From positions 1-23,678 of IMG/VR virus record IMGVR_UViG_3300033148_002497: DNA of 23,678 nt; one strand, written 5' to 3'. The first letter of the stretch is position 1. Every line of letters begins with the position of its first letter. The position numbers and the translations under genes were made by a program. Source of the stretch: a virus. A model generated the notes under the pieces. It ran no database searches. It was not told the origin of the DNA and worked only from the letters and a program-made list of their open reading frames with translations. This document shows, in pieces, positions 1 to 6,183 of the stretch.

Positions 1-2
1 CG

Positions 3-26
3 GTGTTGATGAAAGCGGTGGAATGA
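3..26 (+). CDS. possible 3' end of an upstream gene (partial)
   Basis: Frame 3 is open from the window edge and stops at TGA 24-26, giving a tail that reads VLMKAVE. Genes here are packed head to tail, so this is probably the end of the preceding gene. Only seven codons are visible and no function can be given. Confidence 0.25.
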   Translation: MLMKAVE

Positions 27-64
27 TGGAAGATGCCAGGGCATCAAACAGAAAGGGGACAACT

Positions 65-418
65 ATGACAGACAAAGACCATGAAGGGGTTATTGATGAA
101 ACTGAACGGGATTGTTCTACAACAATCTTGACGGCGGATGAATACAACCGGTTGTTGGTGGATATGAAACCCGGAGTTAATCCAGGCACAACCGTTCCCA
201 ACGTGACGTTGAAGCGGCTGTTAGGATTCCAGCGGGCATGGGAAGTGATCGGACACACGGACCCGGAAGACCTGAACATGTTGCGGAAGCTGTCCCACCA
301 TGAACTGTTGGCTGAATGTATCAGGCGGACCAGCGTGACCAAGCGGATGTGGACAGGGGCTATGAAAATCTATGGTCAGACAGGCTTCAGCAAACTGTTG
401 GACTATGTGAAGGGATAA
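65..418 (+). CDS. hypothetical phage protein, 117 aa
   Basis: I do not recognise this family. The protein is soluble, has no membrane segment or cysteine cluster beyond single Cys residues, and has an acidic N-terminus followed by a helical C-terminal half (LTADEYNRLL, LRKLSHHELLAECIRR). The start at 65 is chosen because it follows AAAGGGG with a 6-nt spacer. An in-frame ATG at 23 would extend it but has no good ribosome site. The stop lies 2 nt before the next start, so the two genes are probably co-translated. It contains one of the rare GAG triplets of the window (174-176). Confidence 0.75.
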   Translation: MTDKDHEGVIDETERDCSTTILTADEYNRLLVDMKPGVNPGTTVPNVTLKRLLGFQRAWEVIGHTDPEDLNMLRKLSHHELLAECIRRTSVTKRMWTGAMKIYGQTGFSKLLDYVKG

Positions 419-420
419 AC

Positions 421-972
421 ATGACTTGTAATTGTAGACGGCCCATTCGGGGGGCAAAGCTGTGGGAAATTTGCAACGGGTGCAACAGACCTGTCCGAAT
501 CGGGAAGCCTTGCAAGCGTTGCAAGACCGAACCAGAACCCAATCCGCTTCAGCCAACTGTGGATGACCTACGGGTGGAAGTGGAACGGTTGCGGCGGCGT
601 GAACAGACCTTGTTGCAATACAACAATGAACAACTGAAACAGCGGCGGGCGGCGGAAACCAAACTGGAAGATGTCTTGTCACCAATCACCGGGTTGTTGA
701 ACAAGATTCTTCCCAACCCACCATCACTTCCAAAACTTCCTGACTACGGGGAAATGGAAGTCCGGGTCTTGGCCATGGAAGAACAATCCCGTGAACAGGA
801 ACGGGAAGTGATTGTGAAGTGGTTGCGTGGTCTGGCCGGGTCAATCCGGAACAGGAAGCCACCGGACCCGGACCTGGAAGGCCGTCAATACTGGTATGAC
901 GGTGTTGCCGATGACATCAAGAACGGCAATGGCACGTTGGACCTGTTGCGGAAGGAACAACGCGGCTATTGA
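421..972 (+). CDS. cysteine-rich coiled-coil hypothetical protein, 183 aa
   Basis: The first 35 residues hold seven cysteines in a knuckle-like arrangement (CNCRRP, CNGCNRP, CKRCK), suggesting one or two zinc sites. Residues of about 45-85 are heptad-rich and highly charged (VDDLRVEVERLRRREQ), predicting a coiled coil. A proline-rich linker (PNPPSLPKLP) follows, then a second helical region. A zinc knuckle plus coiled coil suggests a nucleic-acid-binding oligomer, but this is inference and no family is recognised. ATG 421 follows AAGGGA and almost touches the preceding stop, so a longer frame beginning at 316 inside the previous gene is rejected. Confidence 0.72.
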   Translation: MTCNCRRPIRGAKLWEICNGCNRPVRIGKPCKRCKTEPEPNPLQPTVDDLRVEVERLRRREQTLLQYNNEQLKQRRAAETKLEDVLSPITGLLNKILPNPPSLPKLPDYGEMEVRVLAMEEQSREQEREVIVKWLRGLAGSIRNRKPPDPDLEGRQYWYDGVADDIKNGNGTLDLLRKEQRGY

Positions 973-990
973 TGTTGGACAGGGGGGAAC

Positions 991-1212
991 ATGGATAAGG
1001 TCAAACAGATTGAACTGTTGATTCCAGCGGGGGTGGCTGTGGGCCTGGCTGAAAAGCTGGTGTCCCTGGCACAGTACATCTTTGGTGTGGAAATTGTCCG
1101 CTGTGAAACGCGGGCTGTGAAACATTTTCCGGTGATGATTTGTGAATATGTGCCGGTGAAGCGGGTGGATGCACCATACACGGAATATGGAACGCACGGA
1201 AAACCACATTAA
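991..1212 (+). CDS. hypothetical protein, 73 aa
   Basis: Small soluble protein with alternating hydrophobic stretches (IELLIPAGVAVGLAEKLVSLAQ) and two cysteines. The hydrophobic part is too short and too interrupted by charge for a confident membrane helix. The start is supported by AGGGGGG immediately upstream (AGGGGGG-AAC-ATG). It sits in the same plus-strand operon as its neighbours. No family recognised. Confidence 0.65.
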   Translation: MDKVKQIELLIPAGVAVGLAEKLVSLAQYIFGVEIVRCETRAVKHFPVMICEYVPVKRVDAPYTEYGTHGKPH

Positions 1213-1225
1213 TTAGGGGGAAACA

Positions 1226-1432
1226 ATGCGGGAAAGGTTATGTGAAGATTGTGGGGAACCAATACCGGAAGCCAGATTGAAGGCCAGACCTTTAGCCAGG
1301 CTGTGTGTGGGTTGTCAGGAACAGGCGGAAGATGACGGCAAGTTTCAGCGGCCGTTGATGGACTTCAAACCGCACATGAAGTGCGGGGAAGTGGAAAGTG
1401 TTGAATCGGTGTTCTACAGGGGGACGGTGTGA
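1226..1432 (+). CDS. TraR/DksA-type zinc-finger protein, 68 aa
   Basis: Residues 5-31 match the C4 zinc finger of the DksA/TraR family: C6-x2-C9-G, then the IPEARLKARPLARLC stretch, with C27-x2-C30-Q closing the site. DksA and the short TraR-like proteins of plasmids and phages bind the secondary channel of RNA polymerase and shift promoter choice. TraR itself is about 73 aa, so the size fits. This version starts right at the finger, with little of the acidic N-terminal helix that enters the channel in TraR, and carries a roughly 35-residue tail after the finger instead. The RNAP-binding role is therefore an inference. Start: AGGGGG-AAACA-ATG. It overlaps the next gene by 4 bp. Confidence 0.82.
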   Translation: MRERLCEDCGEPIPEARLKARPLARLCVGCQEQAEDDGKFQRPLMDFKPHMKCGEVESVESVFYRGTV

Positions 1433-1830
1433 TTAGTTATTCAGAAGTTCACATATTCAGGCCACCACAATTGCGGGCCTTCCGGCTTGCCACAGCGGTG
1501 GTGTATAACGTGCAAGACCCCGACCTGAAAATCAGGTGCCATGAAATAGTGCGGGCTGTGTGGAACGTCCTTGCGTCCCGTCAAATCAAAGACATCAAAA
1601 TCAGGATTGTGGACGGCCACTATGGTGACATTGAACATTCATGGTTGATGCTGGACAATGATGTGTTGGATGTCTACTGTTGCGGGGCTTTGCCGATGGT
1701 CCAGTTGATTGCACCACAGGTGCGGGACATGCCGCCACTGAAGTTCATCTATAGGCCGTCACTATATCCACGGGATGACATCCGGCAAGACGTTGTTGAA
1801 CAATTAACTAGAACCATGGGCGGTGTTTGA
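1429..1830 (+). CDS. putative transglutaminase-like/papain-fold protein, 133 aa
   Basis: The residue pattern resembles small transglutaminase/NlpC-like cysteine enzymes: C37 at the head of a helix (RCHEIVRAVWNVL), then VDGHYGDIEHSWL with H70, then LDVYCCG with D81, the order Cys-His-Asp expected for a catalytic triad. The segment VDGxYGxxEHSWLxLxxxxLDVY looks like a conserved core. I cannot name the family with certainty, so the enzymatic role is inference. The start is GTG 1429 (AGGGGG-ACGGT-GTG), overlapping the stop of the zinc-finger gene by 4 bp, a typical translational coupling. Confidence 0.7.
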   Translation: MISYSEVHIFRPPQLRAFRLATAVVYNVQDPDLKIRCHEIVRAVWNVLASRQIKDIKIRIVDGHYGDIEHSWLMLDNDVLDVYCCGALPMVQLIAPQVRDMPPLKFIYRPSLYPRDDIRQDVVEQLTRTMGGV

Positions 1831-1831
1831 T

Positions 1832-2056
1832 ATGAGTATTTTTTTGTGGGTGACTATTGTTGGAAGTCTTGTTTTATCTTCTGTGAAGAATCAGGAAGAA
1901 CCGTTTGGTGAACGTATAGTCCGGATTATACTTTTTTGGGTTGGTGCTTTGGGCATACATTGGGCGGCCACCGGAACACTAATGATTGGGTCTTCAGAAG
2001 AATATGTTCCTAAGTGTCAGTGTGTTCAGATTGAACAAAAGATTCAGGTGAAATGA
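1832..2056 (+). CDS. small membrane protein, 74 aa
   Basis: Two predicted membrane helices are visible: FLWVTIVGSLVLSSV near the N-terminus and IILFWVGALGIHWAATGTLMI in the middle. A polar tail with two cysteines (KCQCVQ) follows. No family is recognised. The size would allow a holin or superinfection-type role, but nothing in the sequence decides this and no endolysin adjoins it. ATG 1832 is preferred over an upstream in-frame GTG at 1823, though neither has a strong ribosome site. Base use is more AT-rich than its neighbours, and the gene contains a GAG (1834-1836). Confidence 0.6.
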   Translation: MSIFLWVTIVGSLVLSSVKNQEEPFGERIVRIILFWVGALGIHWAATGTLMIGSSEEYVPKCQCVQIEQKIQVK

Positions 2057-2337
2057 TGTCTGTTTACGTGGACCAAATCAGGAAGACAGAACGCACCAAG
2101 AATTGGCCGTTTGTTGCGTCTTGCCATATGACGGCGGACACGTTGGAAGAATTACACCGCATGGCCAGCCGGTTGAAGATGCGGCCGTCCTGGTTCCAGA
2201 AACGCTTGCCCCACTATGATTTGACTTTCAACAAACGCATCAAGGCTGTTGAAGCTGGTGCGGTGGAGGTGGATTCAAGGGAACTGTTGGTCAAGGCCAA
2301 GGTTCTGAAGGAAGGGATGGAAGATGCCAAAGGATGA
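2053..2337 (+). CDS. DUF4031 domain protein, 94 aa
   Basis: The sequence follows the DUF4031 pattern: an N-terminal VYVDQ strand, then HMTADTLEELHRMASRLKMRPSWFQ, then HYDLTFNKRIKAVEAGAVEV. The combination of a short VYVD strand, ADT.EELH helix, W-F-Q and HYD...KR.KAV..GAVEV identifies it well. The family is common in actinobacterial and proteobacterial genomes and phages and has no established function. ATG 2053 overlaps the upstream stop; ATG 2056 is an equally good start with AGGTG five bases upstream. Confidence 0.82.
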   Translation: MMSVYVDQIRKTERTKNWPFVASCHMTADTLEELHRMASRLKMRPSWFQKRLPHYDLTFNKRIKAVEAGAVEVDSRELLVKAKVLKEGMEDAKG

Positions 2338-2527
2338 ACGGAAGACCTACCGCATGGAAGTTGAGTGTTGGGCACAGCTTGCACGGGCAATGCAAGTGGT
2401 GAAAGAACTGGATAAGGCCGCAACCGCCACACAAGAAACATCCCGGGCCTTTAAGGCAACCACCAAGTTGTCAGAACAGGACTTGATGCGGAAGATTCCT
2501 GGTGTGTATGTGGTGGATGAAATTTAG
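2324..2527 (+). CDS. hypothetical protein, 67 aa
   Basis: Small, charged, mostly helical protein with no recognisable motif. The start at 2324 follows AAGGGATGGA and overlaps the DUF4031 gene by 14 bp. The next ATG (2335) would leave its purine tract too close. It is part of the same polycistron, followed after 8 nt by a membrane/zinc-ribbon gene. Confidence 0.6.
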   Translation: MPKDERKTYRMEVECWAQLARAMQVVKELDKAATATQETSRAFKATTKLSEQDLMRKIPGVYVVDEI

Positions 2528-2535
2528 GGGGAACT

Positions 2536-2748
2536 ATGGAAAAGGGTGAATTAGGTTTTTTGATTGCTGTTGGCATCATCATCTTGGTGCTGTTGATTAT
2601 CCGGATTAAATATCCACAGCGTTGTCCACGTTGTGGTGGCACCAAGTTGGAAGATTGGGCCTTTGGGACACGGTGCCAGGCATGTGGTGTTGCTTGGGAA
2701 GGGAAGGAAATTGTTTATGACCCAAAAAAAGACAAAACTGGAAGATGA
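2536..2748 (+). CDS. membrane-anchored zinc-ribbon protein, 70 aa
   Basis: One N-terminal membrane helix (residues about 7-24, LGFLIAVGIIILVLLIIRI) is followed directly by a zinc ribbon: CPRCGG then CQACG, spaced 18 residues apart. The short N-terminus suggests the ribbon faces the cytoplasm. Zinc ribbons of this form bind metal and often nucleic acid or protein partners; the role here is unknown. Start: AGGGGG-AACT-ATG. Confidence 0.7.
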   Translation: MEKGELGFLIAVGIIILVLLIIRIKYPQRCPRCGGTKLEDWAFGTRCQACGVAWEGKEIVYDPKKDKTGR

Positions 2749-2947
2749 CATGGACCGTGTTCAGCGTCCCGGTTTCCGTTTGAGGGAATTGGAATACGGA
2801 TTCACATGGGGGCCAGTCACTATTGAAAGGGTTTGTTCCCATCCAAAAGCCGGGGTCATTCTTTCAATCAGCACAGCCCGTCAAACAAAAGAAATCAGGG
2901 TCACCCCGTCCGGGTTGATTCGGTTTGATGAAAAGGGGAAAGCCTGA
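2717..2947 (+). CDS. hypothetical protein, 76 aa
   Basis: Small soluble protein with a basic N-terminus and a beta-rich middle (GFTWGPVTIERVCSHP, GVILSISTARQTKEIRVTPSG). No family recognised. ATG 2717 is preceded by AAGGAAA at good distance but overlaps the previous gene by 32 bp. ATG 2750 (after GGAAG) would remove the overlap, so the first eleven residues are uncertain. The longer in-frame ATG at 2633 is rejected because it lies deep in the upstream gene. Confidence 0.62.
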   Translation: MTQKKTKLEDDMDRVQRPGFRLRELEYGFTWGPVTIERVCSHPKAGVILSISTARQTKEIRVTPSGLIRFDEKGKA

Positions 2948-3171
2948 TGCCAAGAAAGCCACAGGAAATGTGGATGGTGAAGAATGTCACCACAGCCACC
3001 ATTCAAATCAAGCGGAAGGATGAATCAACATCCGTGTTGGGGTATCACAATGAAATCATTGTCAACCGTGCGGAACTGACTGACTTCCTTCTTAGGGATG
3101 TCTTCAAAGGGCACCATGTCCAGATAACCAACTACATAATGACAAGGGAACCAGTCCATGCCAAGCGTTGA
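2947..3171 (+). CDS. hypothetical protein, 74 aa
   Basis: Beta-rich small protein without recognised motifs (MWMVKNVTTATIQIKRKD, VLGYHNEIIVNRAELTD). The pattern vaguely resembles short phage head-completion or decoration proteins, but its place in an early-type operon argues against that and I assign nothing. Its start codon overlaps the upstream stop (TGATG), with AAAGGGG upstream. A 49-nt gap follows, the largest in this part of the operon, with the SD of the next gene at its end. Confidence 0.62.
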   Translation: MPRKPQEMWMVKNVTTATIQIKRKDESTSVLGYHNEIIVNRAELTDFLLRDVFKGHHVQITNYIMTREPVHAKR

Positions 3172-3220
3172 ACACATCCAGGGCTACATTGGGTTTTTGG
3201 GATAACTTCGGGGGTGAAAC

Positions 3221-3673
3221 ATGGTGGGAATAAAAAAGAACGGAATTATTGTGGACCTGGACAACACGCTGACTGATTGCACACACCGGTTGCATCACAT
3301 CCAGCGGGAACACCCAAACTGGAATGCTTTTTATCATGACATGGCCACGGACCGGTTGAACATCTGGTGTTCAGTGTTGATTGAAGCCGTGTTTCATAAG
3401 AACGTGGATGTCCTGTTGGTCACCGGTAGGCCGGAAGGCTTCAGGACAGCCACCAGGGATTGGCTGGAACGCTTTCAGATTCCCTTCAGCGGTCTGTTCA
3501 TGCGCAGTGCAAAAGATAGACGTGATGACACAGAAGTCAAAGCGGGGATCTATGAACGGAAAATTGAACCAGAATACAACGTGCTGTTTGCTGTGGAAGA
3601 CCGCAAGCGGGTGGCGGACATGTGGCGGGCCAAGGGCTTGGTCTGTCTTCAGTGTGCGGAAGGGAACTATTGA
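3221..3673 (+). CDS. HAD-superfamily phosphatase, PNKP 3'-phosphatase-like
   Basis: All four HAD motifs are visible. Motif I is D12-L-D14-N-T-L-T near the N-terminus, with D12 the expected nucleophile and D14 the acid/base. Motif II is T68 in VTGR. Motif III is K107 in the segment after RSAKDRRDDTEVK. Motif IV is E126-D127-R in FAVEDRKRV. The order VTGRPEGFR, MRSAKDRRDDTEVK, YNVLFAVEDR closely parallels the phosphatase domain of T4-like polynucleotide kinase, which removes 3'-phosphates from nucleic-acid ends. There is no kinase P-loop, so this would be a stand-alone phosphatase, possibly for end repair or tRNA/DNA nick repair (inference). 150 aa; start GGGGG-TGAAAC-ATG. Confidence 0.85.
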   Translation: MVGIKKNGIIVDLDNTLTDCTHRLHHIQREHPNWNAFYHDMATDRLNIWCSVLIEAVFHKNVDVLLVTGRPEGFRTATRDWLERFQIPFSGLFMRSAKDRRDDTEVKAGIYERKIEPEYNVLFAVEDRKRVADMWRAKGLVCLQCAEGNY

Positions 3674-3942
3674 TGTTGTTTAACAACGGGAACCAACACG
3701 GGAATAGGTATGGAAAAATGGAACTGAAAGAACGGCAAGAAATTCAGGCTGAATGCAACAGCCACAAATGTTCACGGCTTGAAGTTTTGACTGAACGGAA
3801 ATGTGGGTATTGCCCACATTCAGTTATTAGGGAAACCGAATCCACCAAGACCAGATACTATGCGTGTATTTTCAGCCAGCGGCCACACACATGGGAACTT
3901 CCGGAAGAACAAAAAGGGGAAAACAATGGCAAACAACTGTGA
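3673..3942 (+). CDS. cysteine-rich hypothetical protein, 89 aa
   Basis: Contains five cysteines in the middle (AECNSHKCSRL, KCGYCPHS, ACIFS), consistent with a small zinc-binding fold, followed by a polar tail. ATG 3673 overlaps the phosphatase stop (TGATG) with AAGGGA upstream; internal ATGs at 3709 or 3718 are possible starts. No family is recognised. Confidence 0.62.
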   Translation: MLFNNGNQHGNRYGKMELKERQEIQAECNSHKCSRLEVLTERKCGYCPHSVIRETESTKTRYYACIFSQRPHTWELPEEQKGENNGKQL

Positions 3943-4261
3943 AGTGCTGGGATGTAAACATGAAGCGTCACACTATTTTCTGTGTGACGTTCACTACAAG
4001 GAACTGTTGGAATTTCCACGGGCGGCAATGGACTACCACTTTGGCCGCACAACCAAGACCCGCTACACGGTGAAGCGGGATGTTCTGGCAATCCTACATA
4101 GGAAGGAACCGCCCGGGTCCATCAACTTTAAGGTTGTCCGGGTACTGGAAGGAATCCAGCAACAGGCGGAAGCCTACAGGGCCAGGAAGGAAGGAAGGCC
4201 CCCCCGGGCACCAAGGGAATCACCCTTCTTGCGTGACCATGAAGGAAGGGGGCCGATGTGA
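3926..4261 (+). CDS. small Cys/His protein, 111 aa
   Basis: N-terminal Cys/His cluster: NCEVLGCKHEASHYFLCDVHYKELL, giving a C-x4-C-x9-C-x2-H arrangement typical of a compact zinc knuckle. The rest is basic and ends in an Arg/Pro-rich tail. This suggests nucleic-acid binding, but no family is recognised. ATG 3926 has AAAAGGGGAAAACA before it. The longer frame from 3803 lies inside the preceding gene and is rejected. Confidence 0.66.
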   Translation: MANNCEVLGCKHEASHYFLCDVHYKELLEFPRAAMDYHFGRTTKTRYTVKRDVLAILHRKEPPGSINFKVVRVLEGIQQQAEAYRARKEGRPPRAPRESPFLRDHEGRGPM

Positions 4262-4659
4262 ACCGCAAAGAATTTCTTGTTGACAGGTTTTCCGTGAAAC
4301 ACGGGGAAAAGGGCCTGGAATTTGAACATGCCTTCATCAACGGAACGGAAGCCGTGCCGCATCTTCAGGCGGTTGCGGACAACAAGGCTGTCTTGAAGAT
4401 TGTGATTGAACCGGTCACACCAACTTCATTCATCGGCCGCCCGCTTGGTCACATTGAATCTGGTTATGCCCGCAAGCCCGGGGAACCTATTTGCAAGGTG
4501 TGCAACGGTCAGGTGGAATGTAGGTGCGGAAGACAGGCGGAACAGGATGCGGAAGCGGCCGCCCGGGGGAAAAGCGATAAGCAACCAGAACCACCGGCCC
4601 CACCAAAAAAGCCGGAATCAACCCCGACACCAGGTGATGGACAACCACAGCTTCCCTGA
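4258..4659 (+). CDS. hypothetical protein with Cys cluster and Pro-rich tail, 133 aa
   Basis: Residues 1-75 look globular and beta-rich (LKIVIEPVTPTSFIGRPLG). A cysteine cluster follows (CKVCNGQVECRCG), probably one zinc site, and then a disordered Ala/Glu and Pro/Lys-rich C-terminus. GTG 4258 overlaps the upstream TGA and follows AAGGGGG with a 5-nt spacer. Function unknown. Confidence 0.65.
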   Translation: MNRKEFLVDRFSVKHGEKGLEFEHAFINGTEAVPHLQAVADNKAVLKIVIEPVTPTSFIGRPLGHIESGYARKPGEPICKVCNGQVECRCGRQAEQDAEAAARGKSDKQPEPPAPPKKPESTPTPGDGQPQLP

Positions 4660-4843
4660 AGCCTGTCTATGCCCGGACCCGGACCTTGGGGAACGTGACC
4701 ATGAAAGGATGCTGACCCATTGCAGGGGTTGCGGCCAATGGGTTTCAGATTCTTGGATGATGGAAATCGGGAAAGAAGAAAAGCTGTGCCAGTATTTGTT
4801 GAAGCTGGAAAACGGGAAGGATGTGCCTGATGAAGATATTTGA
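4637..4843 (+). CDS. small zinc-binding-type hypothetical protein, 68 aa
   Basis: Motif CLCPDPD, then H-C-R-G-C-G, then a helical tail with one more Cys. The pattern looks like a short zinc finger (C-x-C ... H-C-x2-C). The start at 4637 has only a weak, too-close AGGTG, and it overlaps the previous gene by 23 bp, so the exact start is uncertain. Translation is probably coupled. Confidence 0.55.
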   Translation: MDNHSFPEACLCPDPDLGERDHERMLTHCRGCGQWVSDSWMMEIGKEEKLCQYLLKLENGKDVPDEDI

Positions 4844-5231
4844 AACTGACCATGACTTTATTCGGTCCCATCTGTTGAAGGGTGTGTTCCCGCCCGAAGC
4901 CCCACCACCGGACCCACGGTTTCAGCTTGACCAGTTGGCCAAAACGGAATGGTCACCGGGCTTTGAAGAATTGATGCGGAACCGGCTTGTGTTGGGTGCC
5001 TTCCGGTATGGTCTGTTGGATGACCCAACAAAACCACAGTGGGACCGGATGACACGCATCAAACAGGAAGTGGAACGCTATATGGAAGGCGGCAACCTGG
5101 AATGTTTGGTGGACATTGCCAACATGGCACTATTGGAATTTGTGGAAGGAAAGCATCCCAAGCGTCACTTCAAAGCAAGTGATGGTGGGTTGCATTGTCA
5201 AATAAAGAAAGGAAGACGAATAAATGATTGA
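4830..5231 (+). CDS. MazG-like/dNTP pyrophosphohydrolase-like protein, 133 aa
   Basis: The C-terminal helical part reads VLGAFRYGLLDDP, then WDRMTRIKQEVERYMEGGNLECLVDIANMALLEFVEGKHPKRHF. A long helix with the E..E/D..N pattern after a Y-rich helix resembles all-alpha NTP pyrophosphohydrolase-like phage proteins that carry an LVDIAN-type motif. The lone cluster E-x3-Y...E-x3-D-x2-N could bind Mg. This is recognition by pattern, not by a firm family hit. Lying immediately upstream of thyX (8-bp overlap) supports a role in nucleotide metabolism. ATG 4830 is preferred over 4821 because AAGG would touch the earlier ATG. Confidence 0.68.
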   Translation: MKIFETDHDFIRSHLLKGVFPPEAPPPDPRFQLDQLAKTEWSPGFEELMRNRLVLGAFRYGLLDDPTKPQWDRMTRIKQEVERYMEGGNLECLVDIANMALLEFVEGKHPKRHFKASDGGLHCQIKKGRRIND

Positions 5232-5883
5232 TGTAATCAAACCGAAGGTGGAATTTTTGGATGGGTTGGAACCGGAAAGTGTTGCCGGGATGATGCGGCT
5301 GTTGGAACGTGCCGCCCGCACCTGTTACAAGACAGAAGAAAGGGCCGGGCCTGGAACAGCGGATAAGTTAATAAAGAACATCCTTTCCAGGAAACCGTTT
5401 CCGCATGAATCAGTTATTGAACACCGGGTCATCACTGTGAAGTTCATCTGTGACCGGTCAGCTTCCCACCAGCTTGTGCGCCACCGTCTTGCGGCCTACA
5501 GCCAGGAAAGCCAGCGGTATTGCAATTACAACAAGTCAGGCAACCTGGAAGTGATTTGCCCACCCACCATCCAAGCAATTCCAGCAATGATGAACGCATG
5601 GGTGAATCATGTGGAACTGCAATATCTGTTCTATAAGGAAATGGTGACGGCAAAGATTCCGCCGGAAGATGCCCGTTCAGTCCTTCCGAATTGCACCAAG
5701 ACCGAAGTGGTCACCACCTACAACCTTAGACAGTGGCGGCATTTTCTAAGGATTAGAACGGACAGTCACGCACAGTGGCAAATCCGGGGCCTTGCGTTGA
5801 TGATTCTTGCTGAATTCCGTGGTAGGATTCCCATCATCTTTGATGACGTTGGGCCGGAAGAAATCACACCAGTGGAATTCTGA
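5224..5883 (+). CDS. thyX: flavin-dependent thymidylate synthase ThyX
   Basis: ThyX makes dTMP from dUMP using FAD, NADPH and methylenetetrahydrofolate. The diagnostic RHRx7S motif is present as R86-H87-R88 with S96 in QESQRY. Supporting features are the upstream FPHESVIEHRVITVKFICDR, with the folate/FAD-contacting HESVIEH, and the downstream NLRQWRHFLRIR with the conserved R-x-W/H-F-x2-R. At 219 aa the length is normal for the family and the protein appears intact. Phages use ThyX to boost dTTP supply independently of host ThyA. It overlaps the MazG-like gene by 8 bp, so both likely act in one nucleotide-supply unit. Confidence 0.96.
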   Translation: MIDVIKPKVEFLDGLEPESVAGMMRLLERAARTCYKTEERAGPGTADKLIKNILSRKPFPHESVIEHRVITVKFICDRSASHQLVRHRLAAYSQESQRYCNYNKSGNLEVICPPTIQAIPAMMNAWVNHVELQYLFYKEMVTAKIPPEDARSVLPNCTKTEVVTTYNLRQWRHFLRIRTDSHAQWQIRGLALMILAEFRGRIPIIFDDVGPEEITPVEF

Positions 5884-5902
5884 TGGTCTGAAAGGGGGGG
5901 CT

Positions 5903-6169
5903 ATGGACAAGAAACGGGAAAGACCACCAAGAAGAAAGACTGTCTACTACACGGGGCCAGAATATATACTGGACCCTGTTGTCCATCGGTTCCGGGTGAC
6001 ATACCTGGAAAAGCCCAAGGACGGGGGCCGCCCATTCATGAAGGCCAAATGGTTTGCGGAAGACCAGGAACAGAAGGCCTGCCGGTTCTACAAGGAACAG
6101 CAAAGACAATCCAAGTTTGACCGGTCAATCCAATTCACAGACACAACTACCGGGGAAAGTTTAGATTAA
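5903..6169 (+). CDS. hypothetical basic protein, 88 aa
   Basis: The N-terminus is very basic (KKRERPPRRKT), followed by a mixed region with a FRVTYLEKPKDGG strand and a Lys/Gln-rich helix. It could contact nucleic acid, but no family is recognised. The start at 5903 follows an unusually long A3G7 tract, AAAGGGGGGG-CT-ATG. A longer frame from 5807 overlaps thyX and is rejected. Confidence 0.66.
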   Translation: MDKKRERPPRRKTVYYTGPEYILDPVVHRFRVTYLEKPKDGGRPFMKAKWFAEDQEQKACRFYKEQQRQSKFDRSIQFTDTTTGESLD

Positions 6170-6183
6170 GAAAGGGGACAATT

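Noticed and set aside
221-685. 154-codon minus-strand frame with cysteines
   Set aside because: The cysteines mirror plus-strand zinc-knuckle codons; it is a shadow of the genes at 65 and 421.
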